Part shown: piece after piece, positions 15,391 through 23,912 of the stretch | Layout: every line of letters starts with the position of its first letter | Numbering within the stretch: the stretch's first letter is position 1 | Assembly (NCBI GenBank): GCA_002314455.1 | Contig: DCFZ01000035.1 | Coordinates: 1 to 33,717, forward strand | Origin: Lentisphaeria bacterium UBA1791 | Lineage (GTDB): Bacteria > Verrucomicrobiota > Lentisphaeria > Victivallales > Victivallaceae | DNA length: 33,717 nucleotides | Reading direction: 5' to 3' | Translations under genes and position numbers: made by a program | The notes under the pieces: model-generated | The model's database searches: none | What the model was told of the DNA's origin: nothing | Seen by the model: the letters and a program-made list of their open reading frames with translations, nothing else

Positions 15391-16152
15391 TCACGCCTCC
15401 GTCGCAAAGTGGCGGATCGTTTCTTCCAGCGCGGCGAGCGCGACGCCGTCGGGGATCGTGTTGCCCGGGGCGATCGCGATATTGGTCTGCGCGAGAGGCA
15501 AACTCTCCAGCGCGGCAAAGAGTTTTTCCAAGAGCGGCACGGTCAAAAGATTGCTCCGCTCCGGCTCGAAAAAGATCCGCCAGTACTGCGCGTCAAAACG
15601 CAGATCGCGAAGCGTTTCGGCAAAATCGAACGCACCGGGTTCGTGCGGATGAAAATCGAGGTAGATTCCGACGCCCGGGTAGAGCAGTGCGCGGCAGAAA
15701 TCGCGGATGACTTTCGCTTGCACGCCATCGGCGGCGGCGGGGATGCGCACCGGCATCAAAAGCTTTAATTTGCACTCCGACAAAATGCCGAAAAGCCCTT
15801 TGAGAAAGAGGAGAAGCTTTTCCCGCTTGGCGGCGTCAGCGAGCGCGTGGGCGAGGTCGAAATCCGCCGTGACGTAACGCGCTCCGAGCGCGGCGCTGGC
15901 GCGACAGCGCCGGGTGAAAAAGCGGGAAAATTCACTGCGCATCACCAGATTTTCATAGGGGATGAGCCGCGCCAATTGAGGCGAGACCACGTCGTGCACG
16001 CCGCAGTAGAATTTGGCGTCCGGCGCGAGATGACAATCGTCGGTCAGCAATTCGCCGGGCAGTTCGCACCCGGAAAACGCCGCGAGTTTCTTGCGTCCGA
16101 GCGCGCGGAATTGTTCCGGGCGGGCAAAGCTGAAATGAAACACTTTTTTCAT
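15391..16152 (-). CDS. Conserved-looking hypothetical protein, possibly a TIM-barrel fold
   Basis: A 253-residue protein with no signal peptide or membrane helix. Strand-like segments (KFYCGVHDVV, ARYVTADFDLAHAL, KLKLLMPVRIP, GIYLDFHPHEP, YWRIFFEPERSN, TNIAIAP) are spaced by helices in a way that recalls sugar-isomerase or endonuclease-IV-like barrels. No catalytic motif is clear, so this is only a fold guess. The ATG at 16152 overlaps the riboflavin synthase stop as ATGA, and the stop is one base before the murJ start. That position suggests cotranslation with both neighbours but does not reveal the role. I do not recognise the family. Confidence 0.7.
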   Translation of the reverse strand: MKKVFHFSFARPEQFRALGRKKLAAFSGCELPGELLTDDCHLAPDAKFYCGVHDVVSPQLARLIPYENLVMRSEFSRFFTRRCRASAALGARYVTADFDLAHALADAAKREKLLLFLKGLFGILSECKLKLLMPVRIPAAADGVQAKVIRDFCRALLYPGVGIYLDFHPHEPGAFDFAETLRDLRFDAQYWRIFFEPERSNLLTVPLLEKLFAALESLPLAQTNIAIAPGNTIPDGVALAALEETIRHFATEA

Positions 16153-16784
16153 AGCAACCCCGCTTCGGCGAGCCGTTCCATCGTGATCGGACGGCCGGGA
16201 GTCGGTTCTTCGGGACGGAGCAGGTGACACACGTATTTGCCGATGACGTCGCTTTCGAGGTTGACCTGTTTCCCCGCGCGGAGCGTGAGCGCGGTGCGCT
16301 TGCGCGTTTCGGGGATCAGCCGGACGGCAAAACAACTTTTTTCCAAACGGCAGACGGTGAGCGAAACGCCGTCGACGGCGATGCTGCCTTTGAGCACCAC
16401 TTCGGGCGCGATGCCGGCGGGAAGTTCGATCTCCATTTCCCAGTCGCCGTCGTCCATTTTCCGGAATTGCCGCACGTTTGCCGTCGTGTCGACGTGCCCC
16501 TGCACGAGATGACCGCCGAGGCGGTCGCCGAGTCGGAGCGCGCGCTCCAGATCGACTCTTTCCCCGATGGCAAGTTGCGACAAATTGGTGCGCTTCAGCG
16601 TTTCGGCAAGCGTGTGAAAAGTAAGGCGCTTGCCGTCGGCTTTTTCGAGCGTCAGGCAACAGCCGTTGACGGCGATGCTTTCGCCGATTTCCGGATCCTG
16701 AAAGGGCACGTCGCTTTCGACGACGAGCGCCAAGTCGCGACGGCCAACGATCGTGCCGAGCGTTTCAACCAATCCGGTAAACAT
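16149..16784 (-). CDS. ribE: Riboflavin synthase alpha subunit
   Basis: Catalyses dismutation of two 6,7-dimethyl-8-ribityllumazine molecules to riboflavin and a pyrimidinedione. The 211-residue protein has two tandem lumazine-binding domains. The first starts with MFTGLVETLGTI, the canonical N-terminus, and contains ESIAVNGCCLTL and GGHLVQGHVD. The second contains GSIAVDGVSLTV and NLESDVIGKYV, the typical end of the second barrel. It follows ribD by 10 bp and overlaps the unknown downstream gene by ATGA. With ribD and ribH upstream, the window holds the later steps of riboflavin synthesis; a ribBA gene was not seen here. Confidence 0.96.
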   Translation of the reverse strand: MFTGLVETLGTIVGRRDLALVVESDVPFQDPEIGESIAVNGCCLTLEKADGKRLTFHTLAETLKRTNLSQLAIGERVDLERALRLGDRLGGHLVQGHVDTTANVRQFRKMDDGDWEMEIELPAGIAPEVVLKGSIAVDGVSLTVCRLEKSCFAVRLIPETRKRTALTLRAGKQVNLESDVIGKYVCHLLRPEEPTPGRPITMERLAEAGLL

Positions 16785-16794
16785 CTTTTTCCCT

Positions 16795-17826
16795 CTACAA
16801 ATAGCCGGTGACGATCAAATCGTCGCCGAGCGAAAAGTGCTGGACGTTTTCAAGCTTTACGGCATCCGCCATCAAAGCGGGGGAATCGCCGCCGATCGCC
16901 GGACGGCTGTCGCGACCGCCGAGGATTTTGGGCGCAATGTGAAATTCGACGTAATCGACGATCCCGGCGGCAATTGCCGAAGCGGCGACTTCGCCGCCGC
17001 CCTCGATGAAAAGCGTCATGACATTGCGCTTGGTAAGTTCCTGCAACAAATTTTCCCATTTTTCCTTGGACGAAACGTCGACGATCTCGGCGTTGCCGTC
17101 GGGGAAAAGTTCATTCAATTCATCTTCATCCATCGAACAGCTTGCGATCAGGCGCAACGGCTGACGCGGCCAGTTTTCCGGTTCGCGCACCGTCAGTTGC
17201 GGGCGGTCGCACCGCGCGGTCTCGGCGCCGACCAGAATCGCATCGGAAAGCCGGCGCAGTTTCTGGACGCGGCGGCGCGCTTCGACGCCCGTCACGTATT
17301 TGGAATCGCCGTTTGCTGTCGCGATTTTGCCGTCGAGCGTCGTCGCAAGTTTGAGCATCACAAAGGGGAGCCCCGTCGTGATCGATTTGAAAAAAGCGGC
17401 ATTCAGCTGACCGCATTCCGCCGCCAAAATTCCGGTGGTCACTTCGACGCCCGAATTGCGCAGAATCTCGATGCCGCGCCCCGCGTGTTTCGGGTTGGGG
17501 TCGGTCAGCGCGACGACGACGCGCGCGATCTTCGCCTGCAAGATGGCTTCGGTGCAAGGCGGCGTGCGGCCGTAGGTCGAACAGGGTTCCAATGTGACGT
17601 AAAGGGTGCTTCCCGCCGGATCGATCTTGCTGTTGAGCGCATCGCGGATCGCGTTGATCTCGGCGTGCGCCTCGCCGGCGGCGTGGTGATATCCGCGCCC
17701 GATGACTTCGCCGTTCTTTTCCAGGATCGCGCCGACCATCGGATTGGGGGTCGTCAACCCCCAGCCCATTTCGGCGAGCGCGAGCGCTTCGCGCATTCTC
17801 TCGGTATCGTGCTCGAGCGAACTCAT
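16795..17826 (-). CDS. ribD: Bifunctional riboflavin deaminase-reductase
   Basis: Deaminates and then reduces the pyrimidine intermediate of riboflavin synthesis. The 343-residue protein has an N-terminal deaminase domain (about 1-145) with the zinc motif HAE (H54, E56) and PCSTYGRTPPC (C82, C91). A C-terminal NADPH-dependent reductase domain follows (about 150-343) with FVMLKLATTLDGKIAT, ILVGAETARCDRPQLTVR and LFIEGGGEVA. All catalytic features appear intact. The ATG at 17826 lies 3 bp after the ftsY stop. In the order ribH, nusB, ftsY, ribD, ribE the rib genes are interrupted by nusB and ftsY, an unusual but tightly spaced arrangement. Confidence 0.96.
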   Translation of the reverse strand: MSSLEHDTERMREALALAEMGWGLTTPNPMVGAILEKNGEVIGRGYHHAAGEAHAEINAIRDALNSKIDPAGSTLYVTLEPCSTYGRTPPCTEAILQAKIARVVVALTDPNPKHAGRGIEILRNSGVEVTTGILAAECGQLNAAFFKSITTGLPFVMLKLATTLDGKIATANGDSKYVTGVEARRRVQKLRRLSDAILVGAETARCDRPQLTVREPENWPRQPLRLIASCSMDEDELNELFPDGNAEIVDVSSKEKWENLLQELTKRNVMTLFIEGGGEVAASAIAAGIVDYVEFHIAPKILGGRDSRPAIGGDSPALMADAVKLENVQHFSLGDDLIVTGYL

Positions 17827-17829
17827 GAC

Positions 17830-18753
17830 TTATTCCTCCTTGGCAAAGAGCGCATCGGCGTAGGCTTCGGGGTCGAATTTCTGCAGATCTTCCGGCGCTT
17901 CACCGAGGCCGACGTAGAAAGTCGGTAAATCGAATTCCTCGTTGAGCGCAAGCGCCATACCGCCGCGCCCGGTGCCGTCGATCTTGGTGAGGACAAGCCC
18001 CGTCACGCCGCAGGTTTTGGAAAATTCCCGCGCCTGACTCAAGACGTTGGCGCCGAGCGTCGAATCGACGGTCATCAGCACTTCGTGCGGCGCATCCGGG
18101 CAGATCTTGCCGATCGAACGGCGGATCTTGGCAAGCTCGTCCATCAGCGCTTTCTGATTCTGCTGACGGCCGGCGGTGTCGATCAGAAGATAATTTGCCT
18201 TGCGGCTGACCGCCGCCTGCGTCGCATCAAAGGCGACGCTCGCGGGATCGGCGCCGTGACGCGCCGAAACGACGTCGGCGCCGGTGCGTTCGCCCCAGAG
18301 CTGAAGCTGTTCGACCGCCGCCGCGCGAAAGGTGTCGCAGGCGCCGAGGACGACCTTGTTGCCCGACTGGATCAACTGATAGGCAAGTTTGCCGATCGAC
18401 GTAGTCTTGCCGCTGCCGTTGACGCCGACGAATAAAATGACGGTCGGCTGATTTTCCGGTGCGCGGTGAATCTCGCGCAGATTGCGTTGCAGACGATGGC
18501 AGACTTCGTCGCGGAGCGCCGTCTGAAGATCAACGTCGGTCTTGAGCAGACCGCGTTCGTAGCGGTCGCGCAAATTTCCGGTCAACGCCTGCGCCGCTTT
18601 GACGCCGAAATCGGCGGCGACGAGCGCCGCTTCCCATTCGTCGAAATCGGCGGCGCTTTTGACTTTGATGCCGCCGAGCAACGAAGCGAAGGTGCGGCTG
18701 ATTTTCGTCGCACTCTTTTGCAGTCCGCGTTTGAAAAAATCCAGTAAGCCCAT
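17830..18753 (-). CDS. ftsY: Signal recognition particle receptor FtsY
   Basis: The SRP receptor GTPase, which docks ribosomes making membrane proteins at the inner membrane. At 307 residues it consists of the NG core without the long acidic N-terminal domain of E. coli FtsY. Visible GTPase motifs are GVNGSGKTTS (G1, from residue 110), DTFRAAAVEQL, DTAGRQQNQ, TKIDGTGRGG and the C-terminal GLGEAPEDLQKFDPEAY. The usual TAGRLQNN and TKLDGTAKGG read TAGRQQNQ and TKIDGTGRGG here, mild changes. The gene sits 2 bp downstream of nusB. The N-terminus (MGLLDFFKRGLQKS) forms an amphipathic helix that could contact the membrane. Confidence 0.95.
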   Translation of the reverse strand: MGLLDFFKRGLQKSATKISRTFASLLGGIKVKSAADFDEWEAALVAADFGVKAAQALTGNLRDRYERGLLKTDVDLQTALRDEVCHRLQRNLREIHRAPENQPTVILFVGVNGSGKTTSIGKLAYQLIQSGNKVVLGACDTFRAAAVEQLQLWGERTGADVVSARHGADPASVAFDATQAAVSRKANYLLIDTAGRQQNQKALMDELAKIRRSIGKICPDAPHEVLMTVDSTLGANVLSQAREFSKTCGVTGLVLTKIDGTGRGGMALALNEEFDLPTFYVGLGEAPEDLQKFDPEAYADALFAKEE

Positions 18754-18755
18754 CG

Positions 18756-19235
18756 TTACGCTTTCGCTTGCGCGTCCTTGATGGCGTTGAGCATGCCGTT
18801 GATGAAGTTGCCGGAGTCGGGGCCCGAATAATCGCGGGCGATGCCGACGGCTTCGTCAATGCTGACGACCATCGGCACGTCGTCGAAGTATTTCATCTCG
18901 GCGACGGCGACGCGCAAAAGATTGCGGTCGACGCCGGAAAGACGCTCGAAATCCCAGTTTTTGCAGTGCGCCTGGATCGTCGCATCGATCTCGTCGCGGT
19001 GGATTTCCACCTGCTGATAGAGCGTCGTCGCGTACTCTTTGGCGCGCCGCGCCAGCCGGTCTTCCTTGAGCTGAAAGACGCTGGCGTCAGTCTCGAAAAA
19101 CTCGTCGAACGCCGCAGCGCCGGCGACTTCGCCTTTCATTTCGCAGGCAAAGAGAAACTGCATCGCGATCTCGCGCCCGAAGCGTTTGGAATGGGGGCGG
19201 ATCTCGTTGTCGTGATCCTGAATTTCGTCGTTCAT
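18756..19235 (-). CDS. nusB: Transcription antitermination factor NusB
   Basis: A 159-residue all-helical protein that joins NusE (S10) on boxA RNA during rRNA transcription. Diagnostic regions are REIAMQFLFACEMKG near the N-terminus and the C-terminal VDRNLLRVAVAEMKYFDDVPMVVSIDEAVGIARDYSGPDSGNFINGMLNAI, a close match to the family. There is an N-terminal extension of about 15 charged residues before the core. The ATG at 19235 overlaps the ribH stop as ATGA; the ribH-nusB pair is common across bacteria. Confidence 0.93.
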   Translation of the reverse strand: MNDEIQDHDNEIRPHSKRFGREIAMQFLFACEMKGEVAGAAAFDEFFETDASVFQLKEDRLARRAKEYATTLYQQVEIHRDEIDATIQAHCKNWDFERLSGVDRNLLRVAVAEMKYFDDVPMVVSIDEAVGIARDYSGPDSGNFINGMLNAIKDAQAKA

Positions 19236-19717
19236 TTGCCGATCGCCCGGGTCAGATTTGCCATTTCGATCGCCGCCATCGCCGCGTCGACGCCCTTGTT
19301 GCCCTGCTTGGTGCCGCTGCGCTCGATCGCCTGATCGAGATTTTCCGCAGTGATCATGCCGTAGGTGACGGGGGTGCCGAATTCAAGCGACAACTGCGCC
19401 AGACCTTTGGCGACTTCGCTGTTGATGTAGTTCGCGTGGGGCGTGGCGCCCTGAATGACGACGCCGAGTGCGATCACGGCGTCGAATTTCTTGGTCTGCA
19501 ACAACTTTTTCACGGCGAAGGGGATCTCGTAGGAACCGGGCACATAGGCGACGGCGATGTCGCTCGATTTGCCGCCGTGACGGGTGATGCAGTCGACCGC
19601 GCCGGAAAGCAGCTTGCTGACGAAAAATTCGTTGAAGCGGCCGCAGACGATGCCGAATTTGAGTCCTTTGGCTTCAAGAACGCCTTCGTAGACTTGGGTA
19701 ACGCCTTTGTCGATCAT
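19232..19717 (-). CDS. ribH: 6,7-dimethyl-8-ribityllumazine synthase
   Basis: Condenses the pyrimidine intermediate with dihydroxybutanone phosphate to give lumazine, the substrate of RibE. The 161-residue length is typical. Motifs include GIVCGRFNEF, PGSYEIPFAVKKL, ALGVVIQGATPHANYI with the catalytic histidine, and GTKQGNKGVDAA. The usual IRGATPHFDY is IQGATPHANY here. A strong AAGGAG ribosome-binding site stands ahead of the ATG at 19717. It follows pheT by 11 bp and overlaps nusB. Confidence 0.96.
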   Translation of the reverse strand: MIDKGVTQVYEGVLEAKGLKFGIVCGRFNEFFVSKLLSGAVDCITRHGGKSSDIAVAYVPGSYEIPFAVKKLLQTKKFDAVIALGVVIQGATPHANYINSEVAKGLAQLSLEFGTPVTYGMITAENLDQAIERSGTKQGNKGVDAAMAAIEMANLTRAIGK

Positions 19718-19728
19718 GGTGGAGCTCC

Positions 19729-22128
19729 TTATCTTAACGTGAGTTTCAATTCTTTTTCCAATCTCTCGCGCAACTTGTCGACCGCCTGATTGATCTCGGC
19801 GTCGGTCAAGGTGCGGTCGGCACGGCGGAACGTGAGCGTGTACGCCATGCTGCAGAGATTTTCCTTGGCAAGTTTTTCATCGCTGAAAACGTCGAAAAGC
19901 TTCACCGATTCGAGGTTCGCGACGTGACTGCGGCGGATGAATTCGGTGATTTCGGCGTGGGTGATGTCGGCGCTCGCGAGCAGCGCGACGTCGCGGTTTG
20001 ACGCCGGGAATTGCGGCAGCGCCTTGAATTCGCGGCGGACGTAACGCTCGGCGTCAAAGAACGCCTGCGCCTCGATCTGCGCGAGGTAAACGCCCGACGC
20101 GTTGCGCCAGGTGACGAATTTCTGCGCGATCTTGCCGGCGGCGCCGACCACCTTGCCGTCGATCTCGATTTTGGCGGCGAAACCCGGCTCAAAGCGGTTG
20201 TCGTTTTCCAGCTTGACGAAACGGTAACGGGTGATGCCGAAACGCGCAAAGAGCGCTTCGATTTCGCCCTTGAGGTCAAAGAAATCGTACTCGACGCGCG
20301 CTTCCTGCGAGAAACGCTCCGCGTGGGGGTGACCCGAGAGCAGGAGCATCAACTCGAAACGCTCTTCCGGAAATTTTTCCGGATTAGCGCAAAAGGCTTT
20401 GCCGAGCTCGAAGATCGCGAGTTCCCGGTTGCCGTGCGCGATGTTGCGCTCGACGGTGCCGAGCGTCGTGCCGAAAAGGCTCGGACGCATCACGGCGACT
20501 TCGGGACTGAGCGGATTGGCGAGTTTGACGAGGTCGTTTTCGTCGAAGCGGCCGTCGGTGAGCGCGGTGCTGTTGCCGATGATGCTGTAATTGACGCATT
20601 CGGTGAAGCCGGCGTCGATGACCGCGTCGCGGATCGTCTTGAGCTTGCGGTAGGCGTCTTCGGTCACCGGGTGACAGACGGTTCCTTTGACGGGGACTTC
20701 CGGCACCTGATCGAGACCGTTGATGCGCGCGACTTCTTCGGCGAGGTCGGCTTCACGGGTGAGGTCGAGCCGGAAAAGCGGCGCGGTGACACGGCAGCTC
20801 GTTTCGGTGATTTCGTCGACTTTCAGGTGAAGCTTGCGGAAAATGTCGACCATTTCTTCGTTGGTCGTCGGCGTGCCGATCAGATTGCGGATGCGCTCGA
20901 AGCGGCAGACGATGACGGGTTCCGCCGGACGGTCCGCGCTCTTTTCGCAGGGCGCGCACGCTTGCACGCCGCCCGCCGTTTCCAAAATCAGCTGCGCCGC
21001 ACGACGACTGGCGAATTCCGCCATATCGAAATCGACGCCGCGTTCGTAACGGTAGCTCGCGTCGGTCGAAATGCCGAGCCGGCGCGACGAGAAGCGGATG
21101 TTGGTCGCGTTGAAAACCGCGCTTTCGAGCAACACGTCGGTCGTCGTATCGGAAACGCAGGAATTCTCGCCGCCCATGATGCCGGCGAGCGCCATCGGTT
21201 TCGTGTCGTCGGCAATGACGAGATTTTCGCTGGAAAGCGTGAAATTCCGGCCGTCGAGCGTCGTGATCTTTTCTCCGTCCTTGGCGCGGCGCGCGACGAC
21301 GCGGCCGCCGGAAAGTTTGGCGAGGTCAAAGGCGTGGAGCGGCTGCCCCAATTCCATCATCACAAAGTTGGTGACGTCGACGACGTTGTTGATCGCGCGC
21401 AATCCCACGCTTTCAAGGCGCTTGACCAGCCACGCGGGGGAGGGGCCGATCTTGACGTTTTTGATCAGCCGCCCGATGTAACGCGGGCAGAGGTCCGGCG
21501 CTTCGACGGTGACGAGCGCGTCGTTGGCGACGGTGCTTTCCTCAAGTTTCACTTCGGGCAACGTCGCTTTTTCATTCAAAAGACAGCTGACGTCGCGGGC
21601 GATACCGTACATCGAGAGCCAGTCGGGACGGTTGGGCGTCACCTCGACTTCGATGCGGGTGTCGCCGCGGTAGAGATCGGCGATCGGCGTGCCAAGCGCG
21701 ATCGATTCGTCGAGGATCATCAGCCCCGAATTGTCGTCGGAAATGCCGAGTTCGGCGGCACTGCACATCATGCCGCTGGATTCGACGCCGCGCAACTTCG
21801 ACTTCTTGATCTTGAAATCGCCTTCCTCGGTATGAAATTCGGTGCCGATCTTGGCGAGCGGCACGATCCTGCCGGCGTCGCAGTTGGGCGCGCCGCAGAC
21901 GATCTGGAGCGTTTCCTTGCCGTCGGAAACCTGACAGACCGAGAGGTGATCGGAATTGGGATGCACCTGCCGGTCGAGGATCCTGGCGGCGACGACGCCG
22001 GCGGGCACGGTCGAGTCGCTTTCGACTTTTTCGACCTCGATGCCGGCGGTCGTCAGTTTGCGGCAGAGCGTCGCGTCGTCGCAGTTGAGCGCAACGTACT
22101 GATTGAGCCATTCACGGGAAATATTCAT
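19729..22128 (-). CDS. pheT: Phenylalanine-tRNA ligase beta subunit
   Basis: The 799-residue beta chain of the alpha2-beta2 enzyme. Domains in order are an N-terminal stretch and an EMAP-like tRNA-binding domain (about 40-150, with HPNSDHLSVCQV), B3/B4 editing domain (about 210-370, NNVVDVTNFVMMELGQPLHAFD), B5 domain (about 400-470), catalytic-like core (about 480-680) and a C-terminal ferredoxin-like anticodon-binding domain (about 700-799, PQFPASNRDVALL). All segments appear complete. The start at 22128 begins with MNISREWLNQYV, the usual family opening, 18 bp after the pheS stop. Confidence 0.96.
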   Translation of the reverse strand: MNISREWLNQYVALNCDDATLCRKLTTAGIEVEKVESDSTVPAGVVAARILDRQVHPNSDHLSVCQVSDGKETLQIVCGAPNCDAGRIVPLAKIGTEFHTEEGDFKIKKSKLRGVESSGMMCSAAELGISDDNSGLMILDESIALGTPIADLYRGDTRIEVEVTPNRPDWLSMYGIARDVSCLLNEKATLPEVKLEESTVANDALVTVEAPDLCPRYIGRLIKNVKIGPSPAWLVKRLESVGLRAINNVVDVTNFVMMELGQPLHAFDLAKLSGGRVVARRAKDGEKITTLDGRNFTLSSENLVIADDTKPMALAGIMGGENSCVSDTTTDVLLESAVFNATNIRFSSRRLGISTDASYRYERGVDFDMAEFASRRAAQLILETAGGVQACAPCEKSADRPAEPVIVCRFERIRNLIGTPTTNEEMVDIFRKLHLKVDEITETSCRVTAPLFRLDLTREADLAEEVARINGLDQVPEVPVKGTVCHPVTEDAYRKLKTIRDAVIDAGFTECVNYSIIGNSTALTDGRFDENDLVKLANPLSPEVAVMRPSLFGTTLGTVERNIAHGNRELAIFELGKAFCANPEKFPEERFELMLLLSGHPHAERFSQEARVEYDFFDLKGEIEALFARFGITRYRFVKLENDNRFEPGFAAKIEIDGKVVGAAGKIAQKFVTWRNASGVYLAQIEAQAFFDAERYVRREFKALPQFPASNRDVALLASADITHAEITEFIRRSHVANLESVKLFDVFSDEKLAKENLCSMAYTLTFRRADRTLTDAEINQAVDKLRERLEKELKLTLR

Positions 22129-22146
22129 AAAAGTTGCCTCACTGCC

Positions 22147-23166
22147 TTAAAATTGTTGCAGAAAACGCACGTCGTTGTCGTAGAGCAAACGCAGATCGGG
22201 AATGTGATTGCGGAGCATCGCGAGCCGTTCGATGCCGAGGCCGAACGCGTAACCGCTCCACACTTCGGGATCGTAGCCGACGGTTTTCAGGACGTTGGGA
22301 TCGACCATGCCGGCGCCGGCGATCTCGATCCAGCCGGAATTTTTGCAGACGTTGCACCCTTTGCCGCCGCAGACGACGCAGCTGAAGTCATATTCGACGC
22401 TCGGCTCGGTGAAGGGGAAAAAGTGGGGGCGCAGACGGATCTTGACGTCCTTGCCGAACATCTCGCGGGCGAAATATTGCAGCACGCTCTTGAGGTCGGC
22501 GAGCGAAACGTTGCGGTCGATATAAAGCCCTTCGATCTGGTGGAAGTTCATCCCGTGGGTCGCATCGGGCGTGTCGCGGCGGAAAACGCGGCCGGGGGCG
22601 ACGATGCGCACCGGCGGTTCGTGCGTTTCCATCACGCGGATCTGAACCGGCGACGTCTGCGAGCGCAGAATTCTGCCGTCGGTGAGGTAGAAAGTATCCT
22701 GCAGATCGCGCGAGGGGTGATCGGCGGGGGTGTTGAGCGCATCGAAGTTGTGGTAGACGTCCTCCAGCTCGGGGCCTTCCATCGCGGTAAAGCCGAGACG
22801 GCTGAAAATGGCGACGCATTCGTCGGCGAGCTGGCTGATCGGGTGACGGTGGCCCGTGCGCGGCGCGCGACCGGGCAGCGTGACGTCGATGCCGGTGAAC
22901 TTTTCTGCCTTGCCCGCGGTGAGTTTGGCGGCGGCGTCGTCCATCGCCTGCTGAATCGCCTGTCTGCCGGCGTTAAAGGCGCAACCAGTATCCTTGCGCT
23001 CTTCCGGCGGGACGCTGCCCATCTGACGCGACAATTCGGGGAAAAGCCCGTTGCGGCCGAGATAGTCGATCCGGATCTGCTCGATATCGGCGGCGGCAGT
23101 CGCACTCGCCGCGCGGCGCTGTGCTTCGCCGACGGCCTGGTTGATTGCTTCGATGATCTTGTTCAT
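22147..23166 (-). CDS. pheS: Phenylalanine-tRNA ligase alpha subunit
   Basis: The catalytic chain, 339 residues, a class II synthetase. An N-terminal coiled coil (about 1-90) precedes the catalytic core with motif 2 RIVAPGRVFRRDTPDATH, the HQIEGLYID segment, RPHFFPFTEPSVEYDF, and motif 3 GLGIERLAML. Between these, CVVCGGKGCNVCKNSGW holds four cysteines and could be a small metal site, as seen in several PheS proteins. The preceding region is a long terminator-like hairpin, so expression may rely on read-through from rplT or on attenuation. A GGTAGGAAG ribosome-binding site precedes the ATG. Confidence 0.96.
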   Translation of the reverse strand: MNKIIEAINQAVGEAQRRAASATAAADIEQIRIDYLGRNGLFPELSRQMGSVPPEERKDTGCAFNAGRQAIQQAMDDAAAKLTAGKAEKFTGIDVTLPGRAPRTGHRHPISQLADECVAIFSRLGFTAMEGPELEDVYHNFDALNTPADHPSRDLQDTFYLTDGRILRSQTSPVQIRVMETHEPPVRIVAPGRVFRRDTPDATHGMNFHQIEGLYIDRNVSLADLKSVLQYFAREMFGKDVKIRLRPHFFPFTEPSVEYDFSCVVCGGKGCNVCKNSGWIEIAGAGMVDPNVLKTVGYDPEVWSGYAFGLGIERLAMLRNHIPDLRLLYDNDVRFLQQF

Positions 23167-23180
23167 AACTTCCTACCTGA

Positions 23181-23234
23181 TAAAAAAAGATAAAACAGCT
23201 TGAGATCGGCTCTTCGCCAATATCAAGCTGTTTT
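23181..23234 (-). terminator. Rho-independent terminator or attenuator between rplT and pheS
   Basis: On the minus strand AAAACAGCTTGA (23234-23223) pairs perfectly with TCAAGCTGTTTT (23203-23192). An inner stem of six further pairs, one of them G-T, sits beyond a single mismatch. A run of seven T follows three bases later. I see no promoter between this hairpin and pheS and no phenylalanine-rich leader peptide, so it may set a partial stop that lowers pheST relative to the ribosomal genes. Confidence 0.82.
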
Positions 23235-23258
23235 CAGTCGTATACAAAGCCGGGCGGA

Positions 23259-23609
23259 TTAAGCCTGGGTGACTTTTTCCACCAGCGCCTTGAACTGGGC
23301 GGGCTCGCGCACCGCCAGATCAGCCAAGACCTTGCGGTTCAACTCGATATTGGCTTTCTTCAGGGCGTTCATAAATCGGCTGTAATTGACGTTCAACTCG
23401 CGGCAGGCGGCGTTGATGCGCACGATCCAAAGACCGCGATACTGACGCTTTTTCTGCTTGCGGCCCTCGTAAGAGTGGGTCAACGCCTTGTCGACGGCAT
23501 CATACGCGGTACGGATGTTGCGGCTGCTGTTGCCGTAAAAACCCTTGGCACGCTCCAGCACGCGCTTGCGACGCTTGCGGGAGGGAACTGCAAAAGTGAC
23601 TCGAGACAT
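23259..23609 (-). CDS. rplT: 50S ribosomal protein L20
   Basis: A 116-residue 23S rRNA-binding assembly protein. The N-terminal basic helix MSRVTFAVPSRKRRKRVLERAKGFYG and the RGLWIVRINAACRELNVNYSRFMNAL segment are unmistakable. Length is standard. A GGGAGGATTT ribosome-binding site precedes the ATG at 23609. It follows rpmI, the usual order infC-rpmI-rplT, and is followed by the terminator at 23181-23234. In E. coli and Bacillus L20 represses this operon; whether that occurs here is not visible. Confidence 0.97.
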   Translation of the reverse strand: MSRVTFAVPSRKRRKRVLERAKGFYGNSSRNIRTAYDAVDKALTHSYEGRKQKKRQYRGLWIVRINAACRELNVNYSRFMNALKKANIELNRKVLADLAVREPAQFKALVEKVTQA

Positions 23610-23628
23610 AATGAAATCCTCCCTTTAA

Positions 23629-23829
23629 TTACAGACCGTACGGCAACGCGGACTTGATGCGGTTCTTCTCGGCGGAGGAGACCGGCGCGTCCTGACGCAG
23701 GTTCATCTTGCGCTTGGCGTTCTTGCTGCTCTTGAGGTGACGGGCACCCGCCTTGTGGTGCCGGAATTTACCGGTACCGGTTTCCTTGAGCCGCTTGGCG
23801 GCACATTTTCTCGTTTTGAGTTTCGGCAT
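23629..23829 (-). CDS. rpmI: 50S ribosomal protein L35
   Basis: The 66-residue product matches L35 over its whole length: MPKLKTRKCAAKRLKETGTG at the start and HHKAGARHLKSSKNAKRK in the middle. It is strongly basic. Start and spacing within infC-rpmI-rplT are as expected, with an 83-bp gap from infC in which I see no further gene. Confidence 0.97.
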   Translation of the reverse strand: MPKLKTRKCAAKRLKETGTGKFRHHKAGARHLKSSKNAKRKMNLRQDAPVSSAEKNRIKSALPYGL

Positions 23830-23912
23830 TGTTCCTATTCCTTCTTTTCGTGCTTTCGCACTTGGTTAAACCGAGCCGGTCAATGCTACCGGACTGCGGC
23901 GTGATTTCCGCG

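Noticed and set aside
20011..23193. A 1,060-codon open frame on the plus strand opposite pheT and pheS
   Set aside because: It is antisense to two unmistakable genes. High GC and codon bias keep the opposite frame free of stops, and the translation is Arg/Asp/Val-rich with no domain.
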